Source: Thermococcus zilligii AN1 (GTDB lineage: Archaea > Methanobacteriota_B > Thermococci > Thermococcales > Thermococcaceae). Taken from it: DNA of 64,000 nucleotides. Shown one piece after another: positions 1 through 8,208 of the stretch. Position numbers and translations under genes: made by a program. The notes below the pieces were generated by a model. The model did not search any database and was not told where the DNA came from. It saw only the letters and a program-made list of their open reading frames with translations. The stretch covers positions 124,001 through 188,000 of the forward strand of contig NZ_AJLF01000002.1 in assembly GCF_000258515.1 (NCBI RefSeq). Reading direction: 5' to 3'. Each line of letters starts with the position of its first letter. Positions within the stretch are counted from its first letter, which is position 1.

Positions 1-224
1 AGCTGCTGAAAGAGGTAGAGGCCTCACTGAAGGAATTCGGCTTCGCAGTTAAGCCCAGACTCCTGTTTGGAGACAAGGGCGAGGTGGTTATAAACAGGGA
101 GGATAAGTACGACCTCTTCGTCGTCTCAAGAAAATACGGTGGGGAAACGTCCAAAACCTCTCCGGTGAGTCCGCTCGTCATAAAGATAGTGCAGCACGTG
201 GAGAAGCCAATAATGGTTTACTGA
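1..224 (+). CDS. Universal stress protein (UspA family), 3' part only
   Basis: The first in-frame codon is at base 3 and the reading frame closes with TGA at 222-224, so only the last 73 codons are present. The peptide alternates beta strands and helices and ends in PLVIKIVQHVEKPIMVY, the usual last helix plus strand of a Usp fold (compare the end of the 149-residue Usp at 1530). Usp proteins are small cytosolic, often ATP-binding, stress proteins; the role here is unknown. It lies 9 bases before a permease gene, and a second Usp follows that permease, so the three probably form one transcript. Confidence 0.7.
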   Translation, partial: LLKEVEASLKEFGFAVKPRLLFGDKGEVVINREDKYDLFVVSRKYGGETSKTSPVSPLVIKIVQHVEKPIMVY

Positions 225-233
225 GGTGAGAGT

Positions 234-1520
234 ATGACAGTTAGCGGGCAGGAGCTTTTTGCACTCGTGGTCTTCATAGGGGCCTACGCGGCGATAATAT
301 CGGAAAAGATACACAGAACGGTAGCCGCCATGGTGGGGGCCTCCCTGATCCTGATCGCCAAAACGGTTCCATGGGAAAAACTTCCCGAGTACCTCGACCT
401 CGACACCATACTCCTCCTGGCGGGGATGATGGTGATCGTGAACATATCCAGGGAAAGCGGTCTCTTTGAGTATATAGCAATAAAGACGGCAAAGCTCTCA
501 AGGGGTAGCCCCATGAAAGTTCTCCTGCTTTTCGCGGTCGTTACAGCGGGTGTAAGCGCTTTTCTCGACAACGTCACCACCGTCCTCCTCCTGACTCCCA
601 TGCTTCTCTACATAGCCAGGCAGATGGAGATAAACCCGGTGCCGTTTTTATTAGCCGAGATCTTCGCATCAAACATCGGCGGAACGGCCACACTCATAGG
701 AGACCCCCCGAACATTATGATAGCCTCCGCAGCTGGACTGAGCTTCAACGACTTCCTGGTCAACATGGCCCCGATAGCTCTCCTCGACCTCTTCATCACC
801 GTGGGGATTGTCTACCTGGCCTACAGAAGTGCCATGAAAGCCCATAAGGAGCGTGAGGAGAGGATAAAACTGACCATAATGAGCCTCAACGAAGAAGAGG
901 CAGTAAGGGACAGAAGCCTGTTCAGGAAGTCCCTGACAATAATAGGGCTGGTAATCCTGGGGTTCTTTTTCCACGACAAACTTGGAGTCGAGCCGGCTGT
1001 GATAGCTCTCACAGGCGCCTCAGTACTGCTCCTCTGGAGCAGGGCATCACCCGAGGAAGCACTGGAGAAGGTCGAATGGGCAACGCTGTTCTTCTTTGGA
1101 GGGCTGTTCATCATAGTCGGCGCACTGGTGGAGACCGGGACAATAGCCCAGATGGCCAGCTGGATGATGGGACACATACACAGCGAAGGCGAAGCCATAG
1201 CCATAATAACCTGGTTCTCGGCCCTATCAAGCGCCGTTGTGGACAACATACCCCTTACCGCCACGCTAATACCGATAATAAAAGCGATGGGCGGAACTCT
1301 CAACGTCTACCCGCTCTGGTGGGCCCTCTCTCTGGGGGCTTGCCTGGGAGGAAACGGCACAGCGATAGGGGCAAGTGCCAACGTTGTCGTCATAGGAATG
1401 GCCCACAGGGAGGGAATAAGAATAACCTTCGGGGATTTCCTCAAGATCGGGATGACAATAATGACAATCACCGTCGCCGCGGGGATGGGAATAATATGGG
1501 TGAGGTACGTTGGACTGTGA
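234..1520 (+). CDS. ArsB/NhaD (SLC13-like ion transporter superfamily) permease
   Basis: A 428-residue polytopic membrane protein with about ten to twelve hydrophobic segments. The motif DNVTTVLLLTPM (about residues 107-118) and the NIGGTATLIGDPPNI stretch (about 144-158) are hallmarks of the ArsB/NhaD/CitMHS transporter superfamily, and the second half repeats them as SSAVVDNIPLTATLIP and GGNGTAIGASANVV, giving the expected inverted two-repeat design. The substrate (Na+/H+, arsenite, anion or dicarboxylate) cannot be read from sequence. The ATG follows a GAGGTGAG ribosome site. It sits between two Usp genes, which suggests its activity is tied to stress or nucleotide sensing (inference). Confidence 0.85.
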   Translation: MTVSGQELFALVVFIGAYAAIISEKIHRTVAAMVGASLILIAKTVPWEKLPEYLDLDTILLLAGMMVIVNISRESGLFEYIAIKTAKLSRGSPMKVLLLFAVVTAGVSAFLDNVTTVLLLTPMLLYIARQMEINPVPFLLAEIFASNIGGTATLIGDPPNIMIASAAGLSFNDFLVNMAPIALLDLFITVGIVYLAYRSAMKAHKEREERIKLTIMSLNEEEAVRDRSLFRKSLTIIGLVILGFFFHDKLGVEPAVIALTGASVLLLWSRASPEEALEKVEWATLFFFGGLFIIVGALVETGTIAQMASWMMGHIHSEGEAIAIITWFSALSSAVVDNIPLTATLIPIIKAMGGTLNVYPLWWALSLGACLGGNGTAIGASANVVVIGMAHREGIRITFGDFLKIGMTIMTITVAAGMGIIWVRYVGL

Positions 1521-1529
1521 GGTGGTAGC

Positions 1530-1979
1530 ATGAGAATACTGGTTCTGGTAGACGGCTCGAAGTGGAGCCAGAAAGCCGCCCTCCAGGCTTTCTCAATAGC
1601 GAAGAGGAAGAAGGCAAAGGTAATCCTCTACTCTGTCCTCGACAGAAGGGAAGCAAGAGCCATAGCGGTTCAGCTCAGCATGAGAAGGGGCAACATAGAG
1701 GAGCTTCAAAAGTTTGAGGAGACGGTGTGGGAGGAAATGAAGAAGAGCATCCACGAGATAACCACTGCATTGCTCGGCGTGGCGAGGGGAGAGGGCGTAA
1801 ACTGCTCCATAAAGGTAAGGGAAGGAAACGCAAAGGAAGAGGTACTGAGAGAGGCCAACAGTGGAGAATACACCCTAGTGGTCATGGGAGCCTTTGGAAA
1901 GAGCGGAAAGACGAGGATAGGCTCCCTGCTGGAAGAGGTCATAGGGAAGATAAATCCCCCGGTTATAGTAGTTCGTTAA
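1530..1979 (+). CDS. Universal stress protein (UspA family)
   Basis: 149 residues. The N-terminus MRILVLVDGSKWSQKA is the first strand and nucleotide loop of the Usp fold, and near the C-terminus VVMGAFGKSGKTRIGSLLEEV resembles the G-2x-G-9x-G(S/T) ATP-binding signature of ATP-binding Usp proteins, somewhat degenerate. The start is an ATG 9 bases after the permease stop with GGTGG upstream, consistent with one operon. Its TAA stop shares four bases (TTAA) with the stop of the convergent tldE-like gene. It may bind nucleotide and act with the adjacent permease; this is inferred from context only. Confidence 0.85.
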   Translation: MRILVLVDGSKWSQKAALQAFSIAKRKKAKVILYSVLDRREARAIAVQLSMRRGNIEELQKFEETVWEEMKKSIHEITTALLGVARGEGVNCSIKVREGNAKEEVLREANSGEYTLVVMGAFGKSGKTRIGSLLEEVIGKINPPVIVVR

Positions 1980-3286
1980 ACTACCTTTCCGTGGGTAACG
2001 AGACCTGGGACGTAGGCCGGGCCAATCCTCTCCCCATTTTTCCCAGCTGCTTCCGCTTTTTTCAGGATTTCAAAGACGTTCCCAACGAACATGTTGCCCT
2101 TTATGGGAATCTTTTCCTCACCTTCGACCAGGTAGCCCAGTTCAACCGTGAGTGCGAAGTCCCCACTTACGGGATTGGCGGTGTGTTCGCCGAAGACCCT
2201 CGAAATTATAACCCCCTCAAACTCCTCCTCGCTGTAGTCTCCAGGTTCGACGACCACGTTGCTGAACCCTATTTGGGGTACCGTTCTAAAGTCCCGGACA
2301 GCGTTTCCAGTGCTGGAATATCCCATGAGGGAAGCGAACGTGTGATCGAGAACGAAGCCCCTCAGGATGCCTTTCTCAACCAGGGGCGTCCTCTGGCCCG
2401 GGCTACCTTCCCCATCAAAGGAGTAACTCCCAACGCCCCCCGGAACCGTTGGGTCATCGGAAATCGAAAGGATATCCGAAGCGACTTCCTCTCCCGGTCT
2501 GGAGAACCTTGAGCGGCCGTTGTAGACGTTATCCCCCCGAAGGTTTTCAAGGAAGATGGAGAGAACCGAGAGGAAAGCACCCGGCTCTAAGAAGACCTCC
2601 CCTTCATAGGGTTTTCCCGGTTCAGCGTTGTAGTTATCTTCCGCAAGGGACAACGCCTTCTCCAGGACACTGTACCTCTCTTCCCACCCCTTCAGACTGC
2701 GATAACTCTGGCCGTAGTAGCCACTTCCGCTCTTCAACCCCTTCTTAACGACGTAGGAGGACAGGCTGAAGCCCGTGCTCTTCCCCATCAGTTCAACCCC
2801 ATTGGAGTTCAGGACACCGTAGTGAACAAAGCCCATGCTCAGGGAACCCGAAAGGGTGTAGGAACCACCAAGTTCAGCTTTTTTCTCAGCCATAATAGAA
2901 GAAAAGTGCCCGGCAAGCTCGTAGGCTTCTTCAAAGGGAATTTCCTCAATTTCGGGGTCGTAGATGTCACTAACTTTTTTAACTTTTCCCGGAGAGGGAA
3001 ATCCGCTGAAGGGGACGTTTCCAACCTCCGCAAGCTTTATGGCCCTTTTAACAAGGTCTTCAAGGGTGTCACCGGTGTGGCTAAGGCCGGACACGTATGA
3101 AAAGCCCATCTTGCCCTTCAGGCCGATCCTGAGCCCTATACCCGAGAAGAACTTTCTCTGGGCCTTCTCCAGGGTTTCACGCTCTATGCCAAACGAACCA
3201 ACCCTGCCCCCCTCCCAGTAGATCTCCCATTCAACGTCTTCCCGTTCCAGGATTCTGACCAGCTTTTCAATGTAATCGGGAATCAC
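1976..3286 (-). CDS. tldE: TldE/PmbA-family protein (partner subunit of TldD metalloprotease)
   Basis: 436 residues, matching the TldD/PmbA (TldE) family in its C-terminal half: blocks such as EPGKPYEGEVFLEPGAFLS, GSPGQRTPLVEKGILRGF and a final NPVSGDFAL element typical of PmbA/TldE. It lacks the HExxxH motif of the upstream paralogue, so it is the non-catalytic partner. The start is a GTG overlapping the tldD stop (TAGTG), which means translational coupling. In bacteria TldD/TldE form a heteromeric protease that processes modified peptides and antitoxins; the archaeal substrate is unknown. It converges on the Usp gene with a four-base overlap of stop codons. Confidence 0.9.
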   Translation of the reverse strand: MIPDYIEKLVRILEREDVEWEIYWEGGRVGSFGIERETLEKAQRKFFSGIGLRIGLKGKMGFSYVSGLSHTGDTLEDLVKRAIKLAEVGNVPFSGFPSPGKVKKVSDIYDPEIEEIPFEEAYELAGHFSSIMAEKKAELGGSYTLSGSLSMGFVHYGVLNSNGVELMGKSTGFSLSSYVVKKGLKSGSGYYGQSYRSLKGWEERYSVLEKALSLAEDNYNAEPGKPYEGEVFLEPGAFLSVLSIFLENLRGDNVYNGRSRFSRPGEEVASDILSISDDPTVPGGVGSYSFDGEGSPGQRTPLVEKGILRGFVLDHTFASLMGYSSTGNAVRDFRTVPQIGFSNVVVEPGDYSEEEFEGVIISRVFGEHTANPVSGDFALTVELGYLVEGEEKIPIKGNMFVGNVFEILKKAEAAGKNGERIGPAYVPGLVTHGKVV

Positions 3287-4650
3287 TACTTCAACCCCCC
3301 AACGGTTGCCTTCGTCAGAAGGTGAGGCCCGCCGTCATCCACCGGAACCCACTGACCCTTGCCGCAGTAACCGGGGAACTCCACCCTAACGTCGCGCCCA
3401 ACGGCCATCACATTCCTGAGAACGTCCAGGATTCCTCCGGAGAGAGAAACATCGCGGAGATGCTTCGTTATCCTTCCGTTCTCGACCAGATAGCCCTCCT
3501 TGGCGCCAAAGGTGAAGGTACCGCTGGCTATGTCCACCTCTCCTCCCTTGTCACCTATCATGTAGAGCCCGTTCCTGAGTTCTTCCACCATTTCATCAAA
3601 TGACCAGTCCCCGGGCTCAACGTAGGTGTTGCTCATCCTCACGAGGGGCTGGTGGGCGTAGCTCTGGGCCCTTCCGTGACCGTTGGGTTCGAGCCCCAAA
3701 ACAGCTGAAGTTTCCCTGTCGGTGAGGTACTCCCTGAGAACGCCGTCCTTTATGATCTCAACCCTCTTAGCTTTGACCCCCTCGTCGTCGTAGGGGTAAG
3801 AGCCGAACTTTCCGGGCAAAGTTGGGTCATCGACGACTGTTAGCCCATCAACGGCTATCTTTTCCCCAAGCTTTCCGGCCAGGATGCTCTCACCGTTTTT
3901 AACGGAATCGGCCTCTACTGCATGCCCCAGGGCCTCGTGGATGAAAACTCCCGTGAGTTCGGGATCCATGAGAACTTTAAATTCCCCCGAAGGCGGCGAA
4001 GCCGCTTTTAGAAGCTCCATCGCCTTTCCGGCAACGAAAGGTCCCCAGTGGCTTAAATCGACTTCTTCAACCATTTCAAAGCCCCCGACCCCCCCGAAGA
4101 CCTTCCAGTACTGCTGCATCTCCCCGGCCGAGTGAGCGGTTGCAGAAATTGACAGCCTCACACGGGAGACAACAGTTCGAATCTCGCTTCCAAGGGAGTT
4201 GATGAAAACCTGCTCATTAACGGAATCGTCATAGTGCACGCTCCGGTTTTTTATGCTGTCCCCCTCAAGGGAAGAACCAGCCCCCCTCACGAGGGAGAGC
4301 TTATCCTCTAAGTCAACTTCCGAAACCTTTTTCCTCCCGAGTATCTCGACGTCATCCCTTACCGGGTCGCCAAGGTATATTCTGGAGCTCCCACTCGAAA
4401 GACTGGCTATCTTTATTGCTATTTTTATAACCTCCTCAGCCCTCGAAAGGTCGTTGGCCGATGAAAAACCCCATGAAGATTTAAACGCCCTGACCCCTAT
4501 GCCCATCTCAACGTTTGATGAGAGCTCCTCAAGTCTGTCGTTCTGAAGGGATATGGAAGTTAAACCAGCGCGGCTTATTCTTATGTCGAAGTACTCAACG
4601 CGGTACCTCTCGGCCAGCCTCTCGGCTATTCTAAGGAGCCTCTCCTCCAT
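3286..4650 (-). CDS. tldD: TldD-family zinc metalloprotease
   Basis: 454 residues from the chosen ATG. The active site HEALGHAVEAD (HExxxH, about residues 239-249) and the downstream GSYPYDDEGV and GHGRAQSYAHQP elements are those of TldD. An in-frame start 7 codons upstream exists, but GGGGTGG sits just before the ATG at 4650, so the shorter form is preferred. It is co-transcribed with and overlaps the tldE-like gene. Known TldD/E complexes cleave small peptides in a barrel-shaped cavity. A TATA box lies at 4693-4702. Confidence 0.92.
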   Translation of the reverse strand: MEERLLRIAERLAERYRVEYFDIRISRAGLTSISLQNDRLEELSSNVEMGIGVRAFKSSWGFSSANDLSRAEEVIKIAIKIASLSSGSSRIYLGDPVRDDVEILGRKKVSEVDLEDKLSLVRGAGSSLEGDSIKNRSVHYDDSVNEQVFINSLGSEIRTVVSRVRLSISATAHSAGEMQQYWKVFGGVGGFEMVEEVDLSHWGPFVAGKAMELLKAASPPSGEFKVLMDPELTGVFIHEALGHAVEADSVKNGESILAGKLGEKIAVDGLTVVDDPTLPGKFGSYPYDDEGVKAKRVEIIKDGVLREYLTDRETSAVLGLEPNGHGRAQSYAHQPLVRMSNTYVEPGDWSFDEMVEELRNGLYMIGDKGGEVDIASGTFTFGAKEGYLVENGRITKHLRDVSLSGGILDVLRNVMAVGRDVRVEFPGYCGKGQWVPVDDGGPHLLTKATVGGLK

Positions 4651-4692
4651 CCAACCACCCCGAGAAACCACGATGGGGACTCAAAAGAGAAC

Positions 4693-4702
4693 CTTAATAA
4701 AC
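4693..4702 (-). promoter_or_regulatory. Promoter (TATA box) of tldD-tldE
   Basis: On the minus strand the sequence reads GTTTATTAAG. Transcription starting about 25 bases downstream would begin near 4673 and give a leader of about 23 bases that contains the GGGGTGG ribosome site of tldD. Confidence 0.5.
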
Positions 4703-4807
4703 ATTGCGTGGGTCCCCACACTGGCAATGCCGCCCATGTCACAAAGGTCACCGATCCAGAACTTATGGAAAAGGGGTTGGGGACATCGTTGAGGGGCTCG
4801 GGGACTA

Positions 4808-4817
4808 AAGTTTTTAG
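4808..4817 (+). promoter_or_regulatory. Promoter (TATA box) of the CGTase-like amylase
   Basis: AAGTTTTTAG preceded by a purine-rich BRE-like stretch. A start about 25 bases downstream falls near 4838, inside the TGM operator at 4829-4845, so bound regulator would block initiation. Confidence 0.45.
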
Positions 4818-4828
4818 GCATTCGGTTT

Positions 4829-4845
4829 TATCACTCCCGGTGATT
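4829..4845 (+). promoter_or_regulatory. Thermococcales glycolytic motif (TGM), TrmBL1/Tgr operator
   Basis: TATCAC-TCCCG-GTGATT matches the TATCAC-N5-GTGATA operator at 11 of 12 fixed positions. Tgr/TrmBL1 binding downstream of the TATA box represses sugar-uptake and glycolytic genes and is relieved by maltodextrin (known for T. kodakarensis and P. furiosus). The position between TATA box and start codon fits repression of a starch-degrading enzyme. A perfect copy precedes the 4-alpha-glucanotransferase gene at 21366. Confidence 0.8.
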
Positions 4846-4846
4846 G

Positions 4847-7174
4847 TTGTTGAGAAGGCTGTGGGTTCTACTCCTCATAGCGCTCCTGCTCCCCCAGGCG
4901 GGAGCAACGAGCTTCCACGTTCCGGAGAAGAGCGTTATTTACCAGGTTATGGTCGACAGGTTCTACGACGGGAACACGAGCAACAACGGGCCGTTTTATG
5001 ATCCAACCCGTTCCAATTACAGGATGTACTGGGGCGGTGACCTGGAAGGGCTCATCGAAAAGCTCGACTACATAAAGAGCCTCGGAATAACTGAAATATG
5101 GATATCACCAATCAACGACAACATCAACGCCCTAGCCTACGGTTCCGCCCCCTATCACGGCTACTGGCCCAGGGACTTCAAGAGAATAGAGGAGCACTTC
5201 GGAACATGGGAGACGTTCAGAAAGCTCGTTGAAGAAGCCGAAAAGAGGGGAATGTGCATAATAGTTGACTACGTCCCCAACCATTCGAACCCTACCAGTG
5301 ATGGCGAGTTTGGAAAGCTTTACGACAATGGAACTCCCATTACCAACTACCTCTACGACGCGAAGAAGGCCGTTATAAACCCCTACACGGGGAGCAGGGA
5401 GTACGTCTACCATCACAACGGGGGCATAAGCGAGTGGTACGGGTTCCAGCTCAAATACGCCAACCTCTACGACCTGGCTGATTTCAACCAGCACAACCCC
5501 TTCGTGGACGGCTACCTGAAGGAAGGGGCAGAACTCTTCCTTAAGGCGGGGGCCTGCGGCTTCAGGATTGACGCCGTGAAGCACATGGATCTGGGCTGGT
5601 TAGAAACCTTCTATCTCCACCTCTACTCCCGCTCCAGCGTCCCGCTCTTCATCTACGGGGAATACTATAACCTTGACCCAAGCAGAACCGACGACCTCTA
5701 CTTCTTCTACCAGTACTCGAACGTTACTTCACTCCTCAGCATTCCAGTAAGGGGTAAAATAGCGAACACGTTCGCCTATGGTGGAAGCTTCGAAAGCCTG
5801 GCCCGCAACCTGGAAGAATACTACTCAACCTTCGTCTATCCGAACAAGGCCGTAAACTTCCTCGACAACCACGACCTCGTCAGGTTTCTCAACATGAACC
5901 CCGACAAAAACCGCTTCCACATGGCACTCGCACTCACCATGACGCTCCCCGGGATACCCGTCATCTACTACGGTGATGAGAGCTACCTCGTCAGCAAGGA
6001 CGGCAAAGGCGACCCCTACAACAGACCCATGATGGTCTTCAACAACACAACGGAGGCGGCGAGAATAATAAGAACCCTGGCAGAGCTCAGGAAGCAGAAC
6101 GACGCCCTCGCCTACGGGGACTTCAGAACCATTCACGCGGAGTACTCCCTGTGGGTCTTCAGGAGGGACTTCGGGAACCACGGCCTCGTGGTTGTGCTCA
6201 ACAAAGGGAATGACAAAAACTTAAGCCTGGCGCTCGACTGGGGGGATGGAACCTACACGGACGTGATAAACGGGATCAACATGACCGTAAAAGATGGAAA
6301 CGCCACCCTTCACGCTCCCAAGGACAGCGTTCTCGTGTTCCACAGGGAAGGCGTTCAGAAAAAGCCGCTGATAGGCTCAATAACGCCCTACTCGGCCCAG
6401 CCCGGAAACCTGGTGGCGCTGGCCGGGGCGTCCTTTGGAGGGACGGGCAGGGTAATAGTGGGTGGAAAGGAGGCACAGATCATCAGCTGGAGCGATGACC
6501 TGATAGTCTTCAGGGTTCCCGAAGTTGAAACCGGTTCCCCCTGGGTTGACGTTTACATAAAGACCAGCTATGGGGAGAGCAACCGCGTGAAACTCCGCTA
6601 TTATAGAAGAGACGTTATACCCGTCCTGGTGGCCATAAAAGGGAGCGACCTCCAGGGATATCTCTGGATAAGGGGCAACACACCGGAGCTTGCCGAACCC
6701 AGGCCCCTGATAAAGTCCTCAACCGGCTACTACTTCACGGTTGTTCCACTACCCGAAGGTGTCCCCTTCGAGGTCGAGATCCTGGACGGCCTCCCGTGGG
6801 AAGGGCTGGTATCCACCGGAAAAGTTTACCACGGGGTGGCCAACTGGACGACCCTGCTCGAGCCAGGACCGCTTCCAAGGCCAACGACCACCACCAGATC
6901 TACCACAACGGGCAGCACAACCACGACGACAACTACCACCCACACGACCACCTCAACTTCACTCTCTTCCACTACAACGACCAGCAAAATCACCTCATTC
7001 ACCTCTTCCACAACCGCCACTACACCCACAACAACGACCACTACAACAACCACCACCAGCAAGCCCACGACTACTACGACTACCACCACGACCAGCATGG
7101 GAGGTGGCGGAATCTGCGGCCCAAGCTCGGTTCTTCTTATGGCCCTTCTGCCCCTCCTCAAGAGGAGGGGTTAG
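4847..7174 (+). CDS. Secreted GH13 amylase of cyclomaltodextrin glucanotransferase type, CGP-CTERM tail
   Basis: 775 residues. A signal peptide (RRLWVLLLIALLLPQAGA) is followed by a GH13 barrel beginning VIYQVMVDRFYDG. Likely catalytic residues are Asp in GFRIDAVKH (about 241), Glu in FIYGEYYN (about 271) and Asp in FLDNHD (about 342). After domain C come an IPT/TIG domain (from GSITPYSAQPGN) and a CBM20-like starch-binding domain (YLWIRGNTPELAE), the A-E domain order of CGTases. A Thr-rich linker (bases 6889-7095) leads to CGPSSVLLMALLPLLKRR, a CGP-CTERM surface-anchoring tail. The start is TTG at 4847; another TTG at 4844 leaves no room for the GGTGA ribosome site. It could instead be an amylase or cyclomaltodextrinase with CGTase architecture. 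A TGM operator overlaps its start. Confidence 0.88.
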   Translation: MLRRLWVLLLIALLLPQAGATSFHVPEKSVIYQVMVDRFYDGNTSNNGPFYDPTRSNYRMYWGGDLEGLIEKLDYIKSLGITEIWISPINDNINALAYGSAPYHGYWPRDFKRIEEHFGTWETFRKLVEEAEKRGMCIIVDYVPNHSNPTSDGEFGKLYDNGTPITNYLYDAKKAVINPYTGSREYVYHHNGGISEWYGFQLKYANLYDLADFNQHNPFVDGYLKEGAELFLKAGACGFRIDAVKHMDLGWLETFYLHLYSRSSVPLFIYGEYYNLDPSRTDDLYFFYQYSNVTSLLSIPVRGKIANTFAYGGSFESLARNLEEYYSTFVYPNKAVNFLDNHDLVRFLNMNPDKNRFHMALALTMTLPGIPVIYYGDESYLVSKDGKGDPYNRPMMVFNNTTEAARIIRTLAELRKQNDALAYGDFRTIHAEYSLWVFRRDFGNHGLVVVLNKGNDKNLSLALDWGDGTYTDVINGINMTVKDGNATLHAPKDSVLVFHREGVQKKPLIGSITPYSAQPGNLVALAGASFGGTGRVIVGGKEAQIISWSDDLIVFRVPEVETGSPWVDVYIKTSYGESNRVKLRYYRRDVIPVLVAIKGSDLQGYLWIRGNTPELAEPRPLIKSSTGYYFTVVPLPEGVPFEVEILDGLPWEGLVSTGKVYHGVANWTTLLEPGPLPRPTTTTRSTTTGSTTTTTTTTHTTTSTSLSSTTTTSKITSFTSSTTATTPTTTTTTTTTTSKPTTTTTTTTTSMGGGGICGPSSVLLMALLPLLKRRG

Positions 7175-7213
7175 CCTTTTAATTTCCTCTCCCCTACAAC
7201 TTTGGGTGAGAGA

Positions 7214-7849
7214 ATGCCGTACCTGATAATCGAGCATCTCGAGGAGATAAGCGAGTGGGTTCTCCTGGAGTACAGCCACGCGGCTGAGTGGTGGGGGGAC
7301 AGGCTGATATTCACCAACGTCCGCGAGGAGGAAAGGGAGAGATTGGCCAAGCTCGGGAGCGTTTTAACTGAAAGCGTAACAAGGTTCCCCTTCGACAGGT
7401 CAAAGCTCATAATCCTCGACCCTTTCGCGGAGGAGGAGCTGAAGCCGGAGGAGGTCGGGGAGGACAGCATAATCGTCGTTGGGGGAATCCTCGGCGACTT
7501 CGAGTTCACGGGGAAGACCAAGAAGTTCATAACCGAGAGGATCGAAGGCGCCAAAGCGAGACACATCGGGAGCGTGCAGTTCTCCATAGACGGCTCGGCG
7601 ATAGTGGCGAAGCTCATCGCGGAGGGGAAGAAACTGGAGGAAATCGAGTATGAACTGAACCCCACGATAAAGCTCGACGAGTTCAGCGAGATAACGCTCC
7701 ACTATGCAGTACCAAAGCTGAACGGGAAGCTTCTTCTCACGCCGGGACTGGTAGAGCTCCAGAGAAGGGAGCTGGGCTACACTGAGGGGGAGGAGATAAG
7801 CGACGAGGAACTAATCGAGTTCTTTGAGGGGAAAAGGGAGCTGGGATGA
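7214..7849 (+). CDS. SFM1/PF04252-type SPOUT methyltransferase
   Basis: 211 residues. The N-terminus YLIIEHLEEISEWVLLEYS and the glycine loop VVGGILGDFEFTGKTK correspond to yeast Sfm1, a SPOUT-fold enzyme that methylates an arginine of ribosomal protein S3; the family (PF04252) was earlier called a predicted RNA methyltransferase. The GGILGD loop is the likely trefoil-knot AdoMet site. The ATG at 7214 is chosen over an upstream in-frame TTG at 7202 because GGGTGAGA lies between them. The archaeal substrate (ribosomal protein or RNA) is unknown. The gene stands alone after the amylase. Confidence 0.8.
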   Translation: MPYLIIEHLEEISEWVLLEYSHAAEWWGDRLIFTNVREEERERLAKLGSVLTESVTRFPFDRSKLIILDPFAEEELKPEEVGEDSIIVVGGILGDFEFTGKTKKFITERIEGAKARHIGSVQFSIDGSAIVAKLIAEGKKLEEIEYELNPTIKLDEFSEITLHYAVPKLNGKLLLTPGLVELQRRELGYTEGEEISDEELIEFFEGKRELG

Positions 7850-7869
7850 GCCCGCTGGAGACTCAAGGG

Positions 7870-8196
7870 CGCCCGCGCACATCAAATAACAATCCCTCCC
7901 CCCAGCTCCTCCCTCACGGAGCCTTAGAACGTCGCTCGACCTCTCAGTGACGTCATAGTCACTGGCCCTGAGGTAGTCCCCTCTGATCCTGGAGCCGAAG
8001 AAAACTATCCTTGCCTCTGTTTTCCCTGCAAAACTCGATCACCTTTGAGGAGAGCATCTATTATCCCTTCGTCCTGGATTTCCAGCCCGTCGGCCAGTCT
8101 GAGCAGACGGGGGTTTTAGGGGAATTCCCTTTTGGCCTCAGCCGCTTTCAGGTCTTCCAGCGCCTGCTCCCACTAAAGCCTTGCCTCGTCCCGCAT
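7870..8196 (-). pseudogene. Decayed MNT/HEPN toxin-antitoxin locus
   Basis: Reading the minus strand, ATG at 8196 begins MRDEARL, then TAG, then WEQALEDLKAAEAKREFP and another stop: the start of a HEPN-domain protein with a TAG in the middle and a truncated end. Further on, at about 8020-7950, ARIVFFGSRIRGDY followed by LRASDYDV is the nucleotidyltransferase (MNT) signature GSRxRGDY...SDYDV, preceded after a frameshift by SSKVIEFCRENRG. Both parts are broken by stops and shifts, so neither protein is made. The stretch 7850-8208 holds no intact gene. Confidence 0.65.
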
Positions 8197-8208
8197 GGTC
8201 GCTGTATC

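Noticed and set aside
6889-7095. Tandem ACC/ACG/ACT triplets as a satellite repeat
   Set aside because: Third positions vary and the frame is kept as Thr/Ser; it is a coding glycosylated-stalk type linker.
6741-7226. Long open frames rich in His/Asn or Val within the Thr-linker DNA on both strands
   Set aside because: They are frame shadows of the ACN-repeat Thr linker of the amylase; no start signals and low-complexity composition.
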